Counted from the stretch's first letter, positions 1 to 14,700 are shown. The stretch is DNA of 64,000 bases from Rhizoctonia solani (GCF_016906535.1 NC_057374.1:2099076-2163075); one strand, 5' to 3'. The notes: generated from the letters alone by a model not told the origin. Made by a program: numbers and translations.

Positions 1-548
1 ACTGTTCCACACTTGCTCGACAAACCCACTTGCTGCCCCCAAGCTCATTGTCCTGCCTGTAGTAGGGCTCTCTCCGACACCATGTCGCCTGAGAGTGGTC
101 GAGTACGCAAAGTGGGAGCCTGCTTCGGGAGACACAGGGTGAGGTGCGCCTTCGTCCGACGTCTCGAAATACGCTTGGGCAGGAGGCGATCCTGTTCGTC
201 GATTCATCCCATATTCAAGGTTTGTGTTTATTCGTGCTCGGTTCGTCGCCATTTTCGACAATTCTCGCACGAGTACTTGGTCCTAGGGCAGAGGTTTTAG
301 TTGACACGCATTCCCTACAGCGCGTTGTCGTAGTCAAGCGCGGAAACAGGAAATTGGCACAGCCACCGATCACTTGCCCATGACTAAGCGGGAGATCCAG
401 GGGAACCCAAGCACATCCGACTGTATTTAAGCCTGATCATGATATCGTAAACCGTGCCTTTCTCTCGTAACTGATGGCAAACACTTCATTATATTATCGA
501 GAGAAGATGACGGAAGAAACAAAAGCTAGATGTACAAGAAAACATAAA
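1..548. other. Flank without a supported gene
   Basis: Only short overlapping reading frames with no recognisable domain occur here. The stretch lies just beyond the 3' end of the transcription factor gene on the minus strand and may hold its 3' UTR and part of a neighbour outside the window. I see no repeat or RNA gene. Confidence 0.4.
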
Positions 549-3500
549 CTATGAAGCTGAATCCCTGTTGGTAGCACCCGAACCCGAACCACTTCCGATC
601 CCTTGGTGATTGGCGATAGCATCCACCAAGCCTTCCCAATACCCCCACCCCTCGGGCGCCTTGCCTTTCCCTGCCCCACTTCGAACGCGGGCTTCCGACC
701 CAGGGGCAAGCAGAGCCTCGGGCGTATCTGCCTGCGTAACCATGAGCTGCGGTGGGCTCGAGCTCGCTTCGCTCCCTGTACCCCCCAGTAAATTCGTATC
801 CCCGAAACCAGTTTGACTTCCGAATACAAACGTATCGATCGCCCCCAGTTCGGGAATTCCTAATCCTAGCCCAAGTCCGAGGCCGTTGGGGGTTGCAGCA
901 GCACCACTTACAGGCGCCCAGTCCCAGCCGATGCTCATAGACCCCGGGTTCGCGAGTGCATATTGCCAGCTCGCTTGATCGAACAACGCTTGGGTATCGT
1001 CGGGGAAAGAAAGGACGTCTTGTTGTCCAAATGGAGTTGTGTTCGGATTAGACGCGCTGTCGGGGAGTGCTGGGTTCGAGTTATTGGGCGGCGTGCCGTT
1101 CTCAGGCCCGTTTAACCCCAGCATCAAGAATGGTGACACTGCGCGGGGTGCTGGGGAAAGCATTGTTTGGGCTTCACGAGGAGTCGTTGGGCTGAGTGAG
1201 ACACTGGATGAGCGACGATGATTCGAAACAGCAAACGTCGTCGTGGGGCTAAACGGCTGCGGGAAACTGGCAGTCGGCGAGGCCCCAGGGGGGAGCGGGC
1301 GGTTTTCAATCGGCGCGGAATTAGGTATAAGCACCGAAGAAAGTGTAGTCCGGGAGCGCGATCGGCGCGACCCGGGCGGGGGAGATGTTATTCGCCCATG
1401 GGCTTGAGGTGGGGTTTTACGATTCGAGGTCGGGAAAGGTACGCTGTGCGAGTCGAGAGAGAAGGCCCGTGCACCCGGATGACGAGTATGCTGAATTTGA
1501 TTGGGCGGTTCTCTTGTCATTTGTGGTGTGGGAGTCGAACCACCCGTTAGTTTCGTCGGGGAACGGAGTCGGAGAGCATCGTCGGCTTTTGCGCGGAATA
1601 GCTGGATAATTTTAACCTCTCGCGAGGATGTGACGTCCACAGCTTGAGATGCGTGGAGTTGAATAAACTGTGGGGATTTAAGACATGTTCAACAATGAAA
1701 TAGCCACCCACTTACATCATCAAGATATCCCCGGAGCTCAGCAGCGTTCGGACCCGCAGGATTGAGCAGCAGTGCAATTCCTAATATCATGGTCGAGCTA
1801 GTTTTCCGATAAGCAAGGGCACTGCTCCAATCCATGCAAACACTCACTTGAACAACCGGTACAGTCCACCCATATGATCCCTTCTGGCCCGATGGTCTGG
1901 CCATGTTACCTCTCTTCTGAAAACCTCCCTCGCACGTCGATCAATTCTCGCGGCCTCGAAGCAAGCATTACGAGACGGTTCATATCTACCGCACAATTCA
2001 ATATCTCGTAAGCCATCAGCTACAGAACAACCTACTTTTCACCCGCGCGTAACACGTATGGCCTATGCAACGCAATGCGCACGTACTGTATCTCGGTGTT
2101 GATCATGAATCGATGGGTGGGGAGCATTGGGTACGCTCCGGGCTCGGGCTCCTCATACGGTGGAGGTTTCGTGGGTCTCCCCTCGGGCTCAGGACCGCTA
2201 TCCATCGATTCGTCCTGGTTCGGGCTTCCAGCGATTGTACCTCGGTCCGTTGATCGACTACTCGCCCGTTGCTGATCTCGACCACTTTGTCTACGTCCGC
2301 GAAGCCGCTCGCTCATGACCGTGCGAGCTTTCTCACCCGCATCGAGACGATAGGGTGCTGGGAGAGACTCATAGAATGTAACGATTTCGCGATCCAGAGC
2401 CAGGACATTATCATAATGGCGACCACCAGCAAGGTCCTGGAAGTGTTCAACTACCCGAGCTGTGATTTGGGCCAAGGAATGACGAAGTGCAGAGAATGAC
2501 CATCGCGTAGGCCGTTCGTCCCAAATACGTTGATCTTCGGGCACCTCGTCTTCACCGTCTTCGTCGAGCCTTGCCTTTCCAGGAGGTGAAGCGTCACAGT
2601 CGCCAACGCGAACTGCCATTGGGCGACCAAGCATTAAACAGAGACTAGAGTCGGAATAGAATAGATGAGACCAAAGGCGGCGTCGCCGTTCGGCCTCGGG
2701 AGCGGGCAGGCCAAGACGAGCGCCATCACGGTGTAAGCCGAGAGCTTGGGCTGTGCGAAGGGTCGCGCCAAGGAGGGACCAGGCATCACCCGGAGTTCGT
2801 ATGATGATAAGGAAGCGTGTGGCGAGCAAGTGTGCATATGCAAGCGTCGTTGTTGCCGGAAGGAGCGAGGCGATCGAGGCAGCACGCCGGTCTGGATATG
2901 AACGAGTAGCCGAGCCCGAGTCAGATGATGTGGGTGTTTTGAAACATATGAATGTAACTTACAGGAATGGTAATACCGCTTGGCTTGGAGTTTGACATCG
3001 ATTCGGTTTGACATTGCGAGTGGGAGACAAAACGTGGTAGTCGCGATGATCATGAACAGGAGTGGGAGAAAAATAAGGTGGCTTGCGCCATCGTCGCCGT
3101 CTTCTCGAGCAGAGCCCCAAGTGAAAGCGTTCAGTTCGTCAAAGGCTCGTCTAATGTCTCGTTCTGGCAAAGGAAACCTAACAGGGTTGATATCACGGAA
3201 GAAAATATCCAGGAGGGTTTTAATGTCGTCTTTGGGTGGGAGTTCGGATAGTAGGGTGAGCAAGATATCGGGGGGAGCGCCTCCTTCGGCAATAAGCTGT
3301 CGCAAGGCAAGGTTGGCCTGAGTTGTACGAGTAGAATGAGTGGTAGAATGAGGGTGTTGTGCGTTGGTGTTTCCTCTGAGTTCCGCCTCGATGGAGGTGG
3401 AGGTAACGGATGGGAGAGCGTTCCCACCAAAGTAGTTGCCTGCAGCACCTGTCAAGCCTCCGTCGAGGTGTTCTTCGCGCTCTTCGGGGTCCCGTCGCTC

Positions 3501-3889
3501 ACTGGCGCTGGTTGTTGGACTTGGAACCGTGCGGCTGCGTCCATCACTTGACTCGGGCCCAGGCGGGGTCACTTGCAATTGTTCGCCCACTTTCTCTCGA
3601 GCGAGAAGACCATCGAGAATGTGTTCAACTCGACTCAGTCGGGCACGAAGGTCTCCATGTTCGTCTCCGTCTTCGAATGGTCGGCAAGCATCGGCAATCC
3701 CGCGCTGGGTGCACGGACCACAAGGGATCTTGCGGTCGCACTTGTGTTTCCGTCGGTTACACTGCAAGCGATATTGATGATGAGAATATATTGTGTGTAT
3801 AATGTATACAATTTACTTACCTCGACACAAGCATAGTGCATGCGTTTGCGCTTCTTTGTGGGGGGATGAATATCGGGAGGCGCGCTCAT
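549..3889 (-). CDS. Zn(II)2Cys6 fungal-specific transcription factor
   Basis: Nuclear DNA-binding regulator of about 1020 aa. Six exons join in frame: 3889-3821, 3761-2963, 2891-2036, 1985-1848, 1797-1716, 1667-549; the five introns are 48-71 nt with GT-AG ends. The zinc cluster spans intron 1: exon 1 ends CVE after a basic KKRKR stretch, exon 2 opens CNRRKHKC, giving C-x2-C-x6-C-x5-C-x2-C-x8-C at residues 21-49. A short leucine-rich segment follows (about residues 60-80). Exons 2-5 carry the middle homology (fungal_trans) region with HRPY, YEPSRNACFEAA and FNSTMILGIALLL, motifs typical of that family. The last exon encodes a Ser/Pro/Gly/Asn-rich low-complexity tail of about 340 residues, probably for activation. 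A palindromic TCACGTGA lies 239 bp upstream of the ATG. Target genes cannot be read from the sequence. The exon 3-4 join (GTAGGT donor, 50-nt intron) is the least certain. Confidence 0.9.
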
Positions 3890-6291
3890 GGTTCAGGTTG
3901 AACCTGGGCGACGCCATAGGCTGTGGAGACAAGCGAGACGTGTGGGGTAAGGCCAAGTAACTCCCGCCTATAAAGCGCTGTCATGTGTTTCGGCGGACCT
4001 CTCCGACTCGGACGGCACCGGTCCAACCATCGATCAGAACCATCCCCATCCTCAATTTCAGACCAAATTTCATGCGACACGCTCGTAAAACACACCGTCG
4101 TGGCCAATCGCAGCCCGCATAATTCCCTCACGTGAGTCCCTCCCGACTTCTCCCGCCAGCGGTTAATTCAGGGACCCTACATCAATCCTCTGTGCCTTTT
4201 TCGCCTGGTTGGCGAACCTGGCTCTCCTGTTCGCCCTGCAGCCTGCCCTTTTATATCTTTTAACGTGAAATTCAAACACTCCAATCCCCAACCAAACTCT
4301 CCGACTCTTTCCTACGCTATCTTCTTGGCATTCCCCCCACTTCGGATCAGTGCCATTGCCGGACATTTTTTTTCTACACGAATTTCTTGTCTCACTGATT
4401 ACTGTATAACCTTACACACTTCTTCTAATCGAACCCGGTGTTGCTCAACAGCCTAAAATAGACTTGACGGATCGGATCCGGCACTCCCGCAGCGTTCTTT
4501 CGAATTGGGGATGTCCGAAGGCTCTCTGTATTCCTTTTTTGGTTCCCTGGCCCACACGCTCGCGCTCCAACCCCCAGGAATCTGCTTGCTTTCCACACGC
4601 ACCATAGTTAACGCATGCAAAATGTCCATCAACCCACTTGTGAGCTTATATACTCGTCCGCGAGAATCACATTGCTCCCGACCGGCATACATGGATAAGA
4701 GTCACTACCGGTTGAATATTAATCACGAAGACCGGCCTTTCCGACTACCCCTTTATGCCATGCCCAGCTGATTGTTAGTGGTTATATCCAGTAGAACCTT
4801 GGTCGTGATTGTACTCTCGAGATGCCAAGAATATTAATATCGTGTAGTGTACGGGGTTTATAGCCGAGCGCACTGTCACACTGGCGGTATGTGGGGTGCA
4901 TTACTCCTTGCAGTAAACTACATAACACCAAAATTGGATCCCTATCTGAAAATTCATATGGTCATTGACGTATTGGATCCGATGTACCGGTATCAACCAT
5001 TCTTCGCTCGGAATACTTTGCCTCAGTTATGCATACAAGCTGCACTGGCACCTCTCGGCCCTCTCCCACCGGTATTTCCCTTCTGCTAACTTGCCTTCTA
5101 TTGCTATAGCTTCCACGCCTTATAAAGTTTCTCTAAACTCCCGACAATCCAGAGCACCCCGGCGGATTGTGGCGGATTGAGGGAATGAACAATGAAACCA
5201 TCGTAGTGTCTGGTATTTACCACTATGGTGAAGAGAATATTACCGAAATCTGCCTGGTATTCTAGGCGGCCGTTGATGGTTCAGGGTACTTTCAGAGGCC
5301 TTTGGGCCCTATTGATAGAATCGATCCCATCGAACGCTTGCTTGTACAGTCAACTCCCTCTACTGGAAACCTCCATAACCGCAATTGCACTAAATTAGCG
5401 CGTTTTTCTTGCGGGGAGATGTGGGGATGACAAATTGGAACAGGTCCGGCTGCCGGCACACACGGGAGGTATATGCGTCAAAAGCATAGCCACATTGTGC
5501 GATAGAAAATGGTGGAAAATTCACAATACGGGAAATAATAGAGACAGAAGGCTTGAATTTTTATAACTACTATGTACATAAAAGCAGTAACAAGATTGCT
5601 TTGACCTTGTCGCAATCACTCGGACCCCCGCCCCTTTTTTTAAGCACTTTGTCACTCATCTGATGCCTTTATTCACTCACCCTCGTTCTTCTGTGCGTAA
5701 CAAATACATTCAACCTCTTATATTTATTCCCAAGCTGTAGCTTGCCCGTAACTTGTCGCCAAAGATACCTGGACCGATTGGGAGATTGTAGAGGGATTGA
5801 CTAGGGAACGAATAAATAAGTTTCTAAGCAAGGAGGATAACTGGCTTGAGCTTAGATGACTTCTATAAACATCATAATAACCATAATAATATGTATATAT
5901 AGTGCACGTACATCCGTTTTCTGTGTAATCTATCTTGGGAATAATTCTGTGATCCTCTTAAATGCGCTGACTAATGTATCATGTGATGTGTTACATCAGC
6001 AGGAAACCCCGCGGGGCACCAGATTGTAGAACTCGCTTAGGACATAAATTCTAGTGCGTTTCACAACCATCAACTTGCAGGTAGAGGGAGTTGACTGTAC
6101 ATTTTACCTTTGCAAATTTGACCAATGGTGTCATGGTGTTGATCAACTTGATGAGTTTTTTGGTGTGTCCCTCGGTTTGAGCCTCAACTTCCAAGTACAT
6201 GATTCCCTGTACCCGAAGTATTTTGAAAAGATATCAGCGAGGTTCTTTAGAAGAATTTAACTCTCGAAATTTGGTTTTGAAGAAAATAGTA
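3890..6291. other. Intergenic region upstream of the transcription factor gene
   Basis: About 2.4 kb without a supported gene. The first few hundred bases hold the presumed promoter of the minus-strand regulator, including one TCACGTGA palindrome. The rest is AT-richer, with short frames lacking any family signature or codon continuity. I see no tRNA or long repeat. Confidence 0.4.
4128..4135. promoter_or_regulatory. Palindromic E-box TCACGTGA upstream of the Zn2Cys6 gene
   Basis: Exact 8-bp palindrome 239 bp upstream of the transcription factor ATG. TCACGTGA is a classic binding site of bHLH factors (Cbf1/Pho4 class in yeasts). The same octamer occurs twice between the MPS1-like and FunK1 genes. 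A regulatory role is inferred from position only. Confidence 0.35.
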
Positions 6292-6850
6292 CTATTGTAC
6301 CTTGATGTAATGTGGCGGAGCACTATTAAAAGCCGACAAAACACCGCATATAATAATGCGGGCGTAAAGTTTACAAGCTAATAGCGTTAAATAAAAAAAA
6401 TCGGTAAAAAAAATTCTACACACTTCGAGCTGAAGGTCACCGATATGATTCGAATATATATTGATACGACCTTCTTTAGTTAGCACATCCGCAACTTGCT
6501 CGGTCTTATAATTGATCGCAACCTCTATACCCATCTGTTTCATAGCCTCGGCTTTTTTTTTAACCTGTGGATGAGATAACCTTCAAACCCTTCGCTTTCG
6601 CTAGCCGAAATACAACTCTGTTTATTTGGTGAGTACGGAGACTAGCGAGGATACTAGAACTTGTACTTGAGATCCGGCTGTTCCTGTGCCGGTAAATACA
6701 TAGATTAATTCTCCAGACTTGGGGCTTCCGATGAGTTCCAGCCCATAAAATGCAGTCTAGCCTAAGTGCAAAGAGATTTGCCATGCGTACTGGGTTAAAT
6801 CTTGGAGATCTAGATAGTTACCTGGTATCGCTAAGACATTTATATACGCC
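6292..6850 (-). pseudogene. Decayed zinc-independent MDR oxidoreductase (quinone/alkenal reductase type)
   Basis: Fragments of an NADP-dependent medium-chain reductase lie in several minus-strand frames. In coding order: LTAFYGLELIGSPKSGE-like residues (about 6770-6710, with a stop in place of one codon), the nucleotide-binding motif TGTGTAGS (about 6690), AKAKGLKVISSTG (about 6600-6560), then after a run of A residues with a stop and frame change KAEAMKQMG and INYKTEQVADVL (6543-6450), and finally RIIICGVLSAFN (about 6350). This order matches the central Rossmann part of the PTGR/leukotriene B4 dehydrogenase-like family, normally about 340 aa. Frameshifts, internal stops and the absence of recognisable N- and C-terminal parts make it a relic. 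It is not obviously linked to the nearby flavin oxidoreductase. Confidence 0.7.
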
Positions 6851-7457
6851 AAGTGGAATTCCGAGTTTTCGTTGGATCCCTCACAAAGAAGTGTCTGCGC
6901 TCAAAACATTGTGCTCCCGGAGGCAATCAAGAGCAAAATTCGGGGTTGGGTCGGCTTCCGCTTACGATAAATTTGCACGTAAGCAGTTTCTCCTTGATGA
7001 ACACCGTGCACCCCAGATCGTGTGGATGATCAACGACCGGTAGCGAAGCTTTGTTTGAAAGGCTCACGGTTTTCCGAGCTTACGACCGGGGTCTGTAGAA
7101 GCACGCTTGAACTCCTCCATCTAAAGGCCACAGTTGACTATTTGGAAGTACAGCAAAGAAAGGTCGACCGGGAGAATCATTGGGTGACTACCCGTAAGCG
7201 TGAGAGCGATTTAGAAGTTCTAGATCGCTCGATCATCGGTCCGTCGGATACGGACCGATTCCGTGCCGACGGGCAAGCGGACCCCAGGCGCAGACCTCCC
7301 CCGTAAAGCCGAAAGGCACGCATCCACGCAACCGATTCTAGAATTTAAAACACACTACCGCGATCAACTTAGTCAATTTGTAATATAGCTGAACATAATT
7401 GACCATGCATATAGTCGTCGAGATCAATATACAGTTGGGTTTTAGTAATTATAAACC

Positions 7458-7706
7458 GTGCGGGGAGCTCAGATACCACCCCTGAAAGCTATGAACATCA
7501 TTGAGGATCATCCCAACCTCGTGTATTCCATTATACTAGATGACGAAGACACTCAACCGGCTCGTCTCAGAAAAGCCATACGCGTCAGCGCGGCCTTAGC
7601 AGCTCTATACTACCTTGGTACCACAATTCGTAATAGGATCAGAAAGCCTAGCCGTCGTTATCTTACACGCCCAAACCTGCAACCAGAGCCTCGTCTGGCG
7701 CGGTGA
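7458..7706 (+). pseudogene. N-terminal fragment resembling a Harbinger-like DDE transposase
   Basis: An 82-codon frame inside the TIR-bounded element. After an acidic N-terminus there is a hydrophobic segment (VSAALAALYYLG) followed by RKPSRRYLTRPNLQPEPR, which recalls the (S/R)RxYLTRP-L-PxPR motif preceding the catalytic domain in basidiomycete DDE proteins. The expected continuation and the catalytic acidic residues are absent, and the frame ends at a stop, so at most a relic of the N-terminus remains. The family call is from memory of the motif and is tentative. Confidence 0.35.
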
Positions 7707-7927
7707 TTGCACGGGACTATTGGTGGAAGGGATCGGGCGACTTATATTTACTTTGTTCCAGCTCGATCAGGCACGCTTCGGCGTTGGCGGCCTTTGGAAG
7801 AGGTCCAGCAAGCTCCGGGCAGCCCCCCAGAGCATGTATGCGCGCATTGAGTCTCATTTATCACACTCACAGATTTGCACGTAGGTATAAGATGTGGACC
7901 CTGAGCCATTTAGAATGCATTATGAAG

Positions 7928-7958
7928 TCTAGAAGGGGGGGTACCCCCCCTCTCTAGA
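7928..7958. repeat. GC-rich hairpin flanked by TCTAGA
   Basis: A near-perfect palindrome: TCTAGA, a run of seven G, TA, a run of seven C, and TCTAGA, with one offset base pair. It sits inside the small TIR element and could form a strong stem. TCTAG recurs several times in the right half of the element. Confidence 0.6.
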
Positions 7959-8551
7959 TTTCAATGACGATCCTCATGATTTAGAATTTAGACTTGTAGG
8001 CCAAAGTCACTTCCGGCGGATGCAACGTAATTGGATTTGTTACCAGGGTCTCTATTTACATCCGAAGAATCTAGACCGCTCTGACTTCTAAATTTTGTTC
8101 TAGATTGCCGATTTTGCCTTACGGGTAGTCACCCAGTATAAATAATATGCAGATACCACCAGTCGTCCGGATACCCAGCCGCACGTGTTATAATTACAAT
8201 ATCTTTGTCATACCCGCTCCAACTTAGCCTCGGTGAAAAGCCTCTACATCATTTTGCACAGTAGTTGAGTGTTAATTCTGTGATTATCAGGCATGATTTC
8301 CCGTATGCGTCAAAGATAGATAGCACGATACTGAGGATCGACTCCCACACTAACGAGCACCTTTCAGCCTGTGTGAGTTCTGAGGATAACGCCAGAAACG
8401 GGCGAGCGAATCCAGATCCGCCTGTGGACAGGTTGTATGCACCGCGCGCTTCTTGTGTAGATTCTTAGACACCAATACATCAGCATTCCTTTCTTATATA
8501 AGACAAAGTCATATGAAGTCTATCTTCTAGTCATAAAACTTCCAAGGCAAT

Positions 8552-10211
<1,660 letters not shown>

Positions 10212-10963
10212 CCTAAAGCGAAAAATGTGGGGTGGTAGAAATGAGATAAAATCAATGTCAATGTAACAATGAATCTAAATATGGTAGCAAAGGAGCTGGA
10301 TGACGTCTGGTATGACGTGCCCACGAGTTGATTTATATACATTGCTATCGCACCGGCGACCCGGAGTGACTCGCAATCTTCCATGCATTCCGAATGAATG
10401 CCTCCTGGTCGTCGACTTCGAGTTCTAACCCCTTGCCGCATTTCAACACATCTGGCGGCTCGGTAGGCCTAAACAACAATTTTGTTCCCAAGGTACAACA
10501 TGGAGCGCGATCGAGTGGCCATATTTGGTATGCTTGTAGGAGTGATAGATTCACGATTTGGTCAAAGTTCTTGACTGGAAGGCTTATAAATCAATGCAAA
10601 TCGCGCGAGAAGATGATCTCGGACAGAATAACGTAATCAGAGATTATGCACGCGATGATTGATCTTAGGTCACCCGTTTGGGTACAAACCAACAATATCG
10701 CAACTTCGAGCATGGAGTTCGGCTAGCATACTACATAGCTTTCAACGCAACCCCAATGATTATGTGGTACGTTCCAACATCGTGGTACGCGTGTCGCACC
10801 CTCGAGTTTGCATAAACAAAGCCTCAACCTAATTATAATGACCCCTCTCGGATAATTAGAGTTAGTCGGGTTTGAAATGTTCTGAGGACATAGAGTGATA
10901 CAGTAGCCTCTCGTTCCATGCTCGTTGATGGGCTCCAATTCAAATTATTGTTTCTAGGGCTCG
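10212..10963. other. Intergenic region between the OYE gene and the CACTA transposon
   Basis: About 750 bp with the presumed OYE promoter and no supported gene. No repeat was recognised. The last three bases (TCG) are the candidate left target site of the CACTA element. Confidence 0.4.
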
Positions 10964-10994
10964 CACTGTGCCCCCCTAGAGTGCGGAACTTCCG
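10964..10994 (+). repeat. Left terminal inverted repeat of the CACTA element
   Basis: Begins CACTGTGCCCCCC and matches the reverse complement of 26124-26154 at 30 of 31 positions. The CACTG terminus is characteristic of the CACTA superfamily. Confidence 0.92.
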
Positions 10995-11400
10995 GGAGTA
11001 ATATTCCGGACTTTGCCTGCGGGAGGTAACGAGGCTACGGTGCGGAAGTTCCAGGCTCTGGCCGCGGACCAGTTCATATTGTTCCGAACCTTCGGAATCG
11101 TGACCATTTCCGGGGTTTCACAGCGGACATTTTTATCATTGGATTACTCTGTTACGCTTCTTAGCCACGGTTATTCCGTGGTCATCCTACGTTACAGTTT
11201 CACATTACAATATATATTTTCGCGGTCGTTCCGCATATAATACACGATACAGCCCCGGGACAACTTTCTGTTCCGCACCTAAACGCCGAGTGTCCCGCGG
11301 CCCACTGCCGGAACTTCCGAACTTGAAATACGACATAAAACTTGAAACCGTGGCCGAGCCCCGGAAGATCCGGGGTTTACCGCTGGAACTTCCGCATGCT
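10984..11400. repeat. Left subterminal repeats (GGAACTTCC/GTGCGGAA) of the CACTA element
   Basis: Several degenerate copies of a GTGCGGAACTTCC-like motif occur in both orientations between the left end and the 3' end of the accessory gene. In CACTA elements such subterminal motifs bind the TnpA-type protein. The role here is by analogy. Confidence 0.6.
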
Positions 11401-11762
11401 AACTGCGAAAATTGCCACGAAAAAGATATGATAAAAATACGCGGTCCGGGCCTAAACTCCGGGTGTCCCGGGAGCTGGCCCCAGAACTTCCGAAGGAGAA
11501 GATCGAAAGAAAAGGCTGAAATCGTCCGAAAAGAAGAATGTCCGAGGCGTTTAAGTTAAATGGAGGGTGCAAGTCCGACAGAGATGAGATGATACAGCAC
11601 GGACAGCAGAGAAACACAGGCAAAGCGAACGAAATAATTAGAAGCAAATAAAAAGCGTTAAAGGGAGTCTGAAAGAGCAGAAACGAAAGCAAAGACGAGA
11701 GGATAGACGAGGCGAGGGAATCGAAACGAGGGGGAAATTCGGAGCCAAGTCGTGTGCGTAGT

Positions 11763-14700
11763 TCAGCGCTTGTTGGCTCTGGTAACTTGTCGGGTCTTTC
11801 TTCCGGGAGCGGGTGGGGTTGGATCCCTAGCAAGGCAGTTATAAGTGATGTGAAAAGTGAAGAAAAAACGAAAAGAAAATGTCCTAGACGTCTGTAAGGA
11901 CGTCAAGGGCACGGGCGCTTGTGGCCGTGTGGAAGTACAGTAAGTACCGCGTAAGGCGGCGAGGTCTACCCTACGACGTCTAACTACTAACCTACAATGG
12001 CCAAGGCCGTATGGGCGATGGCAAACTACGTATATACAGTGGAGTCAACGCTTAAGGCGTTGTAATGCTACTTAGTGATCTGGCTGTAAGGCCTCGTACA
12101 AGTGAAGATGTGACAAGAGGTAATCGACCTGGGTGTTACCATGGTCGGTTGGCCTCCTTATATATTACAGGGCTATCTAATTACAAATACAACTATATGC
12201 AATACCGTATCAAATAAGAACCCCAATCCGCAGTCGGCCTTACTCATGCATACGTGTCACTGACGTGTCATAATGATGTCATCAGGTGGAGGTGGCTACG
12301 TATTGCTGAGATAAGCGCAGATGGGGACGTGGCTCGGCGCTTAGCGTATGATATAAGCGCCGATGTCACGTGATTGAAAATGTTCTCCAATTGCCTTCGT
12401 TTAAATTCGAGAAATTGGGAATAAATTCCCTGGTATCGATTGTGTCTACGACACTGCCCCCCCTCTAAGGGCCTTGGCGGCGCCAAGGGCCTTCTTTCTC
12501 ATGTCCTTCTCATACTTCTCCAAAATTTTTTCCGCGTTTTTTAAGTTTTCCCTGGGCTCCCACGTGTTTTCTTTGGAGCCGTAACCCTTCCATTTTACCC
12601 GGAAAAACCATTTCCCGTTGCGTTCTTCTGCATTGGTAATCCCCTCTACCTCGTACTCTTCTTCCCCGTCTACGGTGACCGGCGGGGGGCGGTTCTTGAA
12701 GGCGCGTTTCTTGTCCCTTTTTACTTTAGATAGAAGTCCTACGTAAAAGACGTTGTGGATTCGCATGGTAGGAGGGAGTTCTAGGCGGTAAGCCCAATCG
12801 GAGATCTTCTCAATAACCTTAAATGGTCCTAGGCGTTGTTCTGTAAGCTTTGAACTTAAGGTTTTGAGGTTGACGTTTTTGGCGTCCAGCCAAGCTTCCT
12901 CTCCAATCTCAAACTCTATGGGGCTTCCATCTTCTCCGGCCGTCATGCGTTGCTTAGATTGCCGGAGTGCCGATTCCACTTCCTTCCATTGTGCCTCCAT
13001 TGTTTGGGCTAAGTCGTCAGCCTCTGGTACGTCCGTGGGTACGTTGGAAGGTGTCAGGGTAGGTTCCCATCCGTACAGGGCTTTAAATGGTGTTTTCCCT
13101 GTGCTGCTGTGGACCGCATTGTTGTACACAAATTCGGCCATTGGTAACCATTTAGTCCAGTCCCGTTGATTGACTCCCGAGTATGCTCTTAGGAAATGTT
13201 CAATGGATGGGTTAACCCGTTCGGTCTGTCCGTTGCTCTGGGGATGGTACGCCAAGGAGAAGTGCGGGTCTATTCCTAGGCGTTTGTACAGCGCCCTCAG
13301 GAATTTGTTATTGAAGACCCTCCCTCTATCTGAGACCGTTTTCTCGGGCATACCATGCCGCTTCCATACGTGCTCCAGGAACAATTCCGCTAGCTCAGGT
13401 GCCTTGAGCTTCTTGGAACATTTGACAAAAATCCCATACTTTGTGAAGCTATCCACTATGACCAAGATGGAGTCGTTGCTTCCATCTTTTGGCAGATCTA
13501 CTATCATGTCGTAAGACACGTGCTGCCAGGGTTTCACAGGAAGTTCGAGTGGCTGAGGTGGGATTGACGCGTATTTGGGCTTCCTGATCCGTTGGCACGT
13601 TTCACAGGAGTCCACATGCCAATATGTGTCCGCTCGGATACCAGGCCAGTAGTAGTTTCTGGATACCAATTCTAAGGTCCGTTGTCTGCCTGGGTGGCCG
13701 GCCAAGGGGCTGTCGTGGAATATGCGGAGTAAATCCGTTCTCAGTGTCCCAACGTCTGGTACTACAATTCGCCCTTGGTAGAACAGCAGGCCTGCTTCCA
13801 TCTCGTAATCCCTGAATGCTTGTTTGATGGACGGGGGTGCCTTGGATTTGTTCTGGAGGAATTGTAATATTTCTTCCAGGGATTCGTCTTGGTCTAGACT
13901 GGCCTCAATTTGTCGTTGGAGTTCCTTCTTGGGTGTGACTAAGGCTACGTTGGCAAAGACAGGGTCGGGGAGCATGGTCTGATTGGCAGGGGGTATATCG
14001 GCATGGTCCGATCGGCGTGAGAGTGCGTCCGGTTTTCCTGATTGTTTCCCGGGGCGGTATACAATTTGGAAGTTATACCCGGCTAGTAACAGGTGCCACC
14101 TGGCGTGACGTCGGTTGAATGTTCTAGATTCCTTCCAATATTCCAAGTTGCGATGATCTGTAAATACCGTGATGGGATGTGCGGTGCCTTCCAGGAATAT
14201 GCGCCAATACTCAAAGGAGCGAATGATTGCTAGGAGCTCCTTATCATGTGTGTCATAGTTCTGCTTGGCTCCTTTGAATGATTCGGATAGGAAGCCGAGT
14301 GGATGGAGGCGGCCGTCTTCCTGTCGTTGGCTGAGAATGGAGCCTAGGGCTGCACCAGAAGCATCTGTCTCTAGGAAATAAGGCTTGGTCGGGTCGGCGT
14401 GACGGAGTACAGGGGCGTTGGTTATGGCGTCCTTCAGCCCCTGGAATGCCTCCTGTTCCTTTGTGTCCCATTTCCAAGGCGTATCCTTCTTGACTAGGTT
14501 GTGTAGCGGCCTAGCCATGTGGCTGAAGTTGGCAACAAAACAACGGAGGAAATTGGCAAACCCCAGGAACGATTGGACTTCCTTGACTTTGGTGGGTACC
14601 GGCCATTCCTGAACTGCCTGGATTTTGAGCTTATCCAGGCTAAAACCTTTATCCGATACAATGATCCCTAGATATTCCACGGAGGTGACGTGGAACGTAC

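Larger units (their letters stand above)
7181..8135. mobile_element. Small DNA transposon with 18-bp perfect terminal inverted repeats
   Basis: The ends 7181-7198 (TGGGTGACTACCCGTAAG) and 8118-8135 are exact reverse complements, and weaker inverted similarity continues inward (ATTTAGAAGTTCTAGATCG on the left; CTAGA- and TTTAGAAG-containing sequence on the right). The 955-bp unit contains a degraded transposase-like frame at 7458-7706 and a GC-rich hairpin. I could not identify a clear target-site duplication: bases flanking the two ends (…TCAT and GTAT…) do not match. The superfamily is uncertain; the internal peptide favours a Harbinger-like DDE group seen in Agaricomycetes. It is too short to be autonomous. 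Confidence 0.75.

Noticed and set aside
13..383. Two overlapping plus-strand frames at the window start
   Set aside because: No domain, no splice-supported continuation and no homologous feel; possibly UTR sequence.
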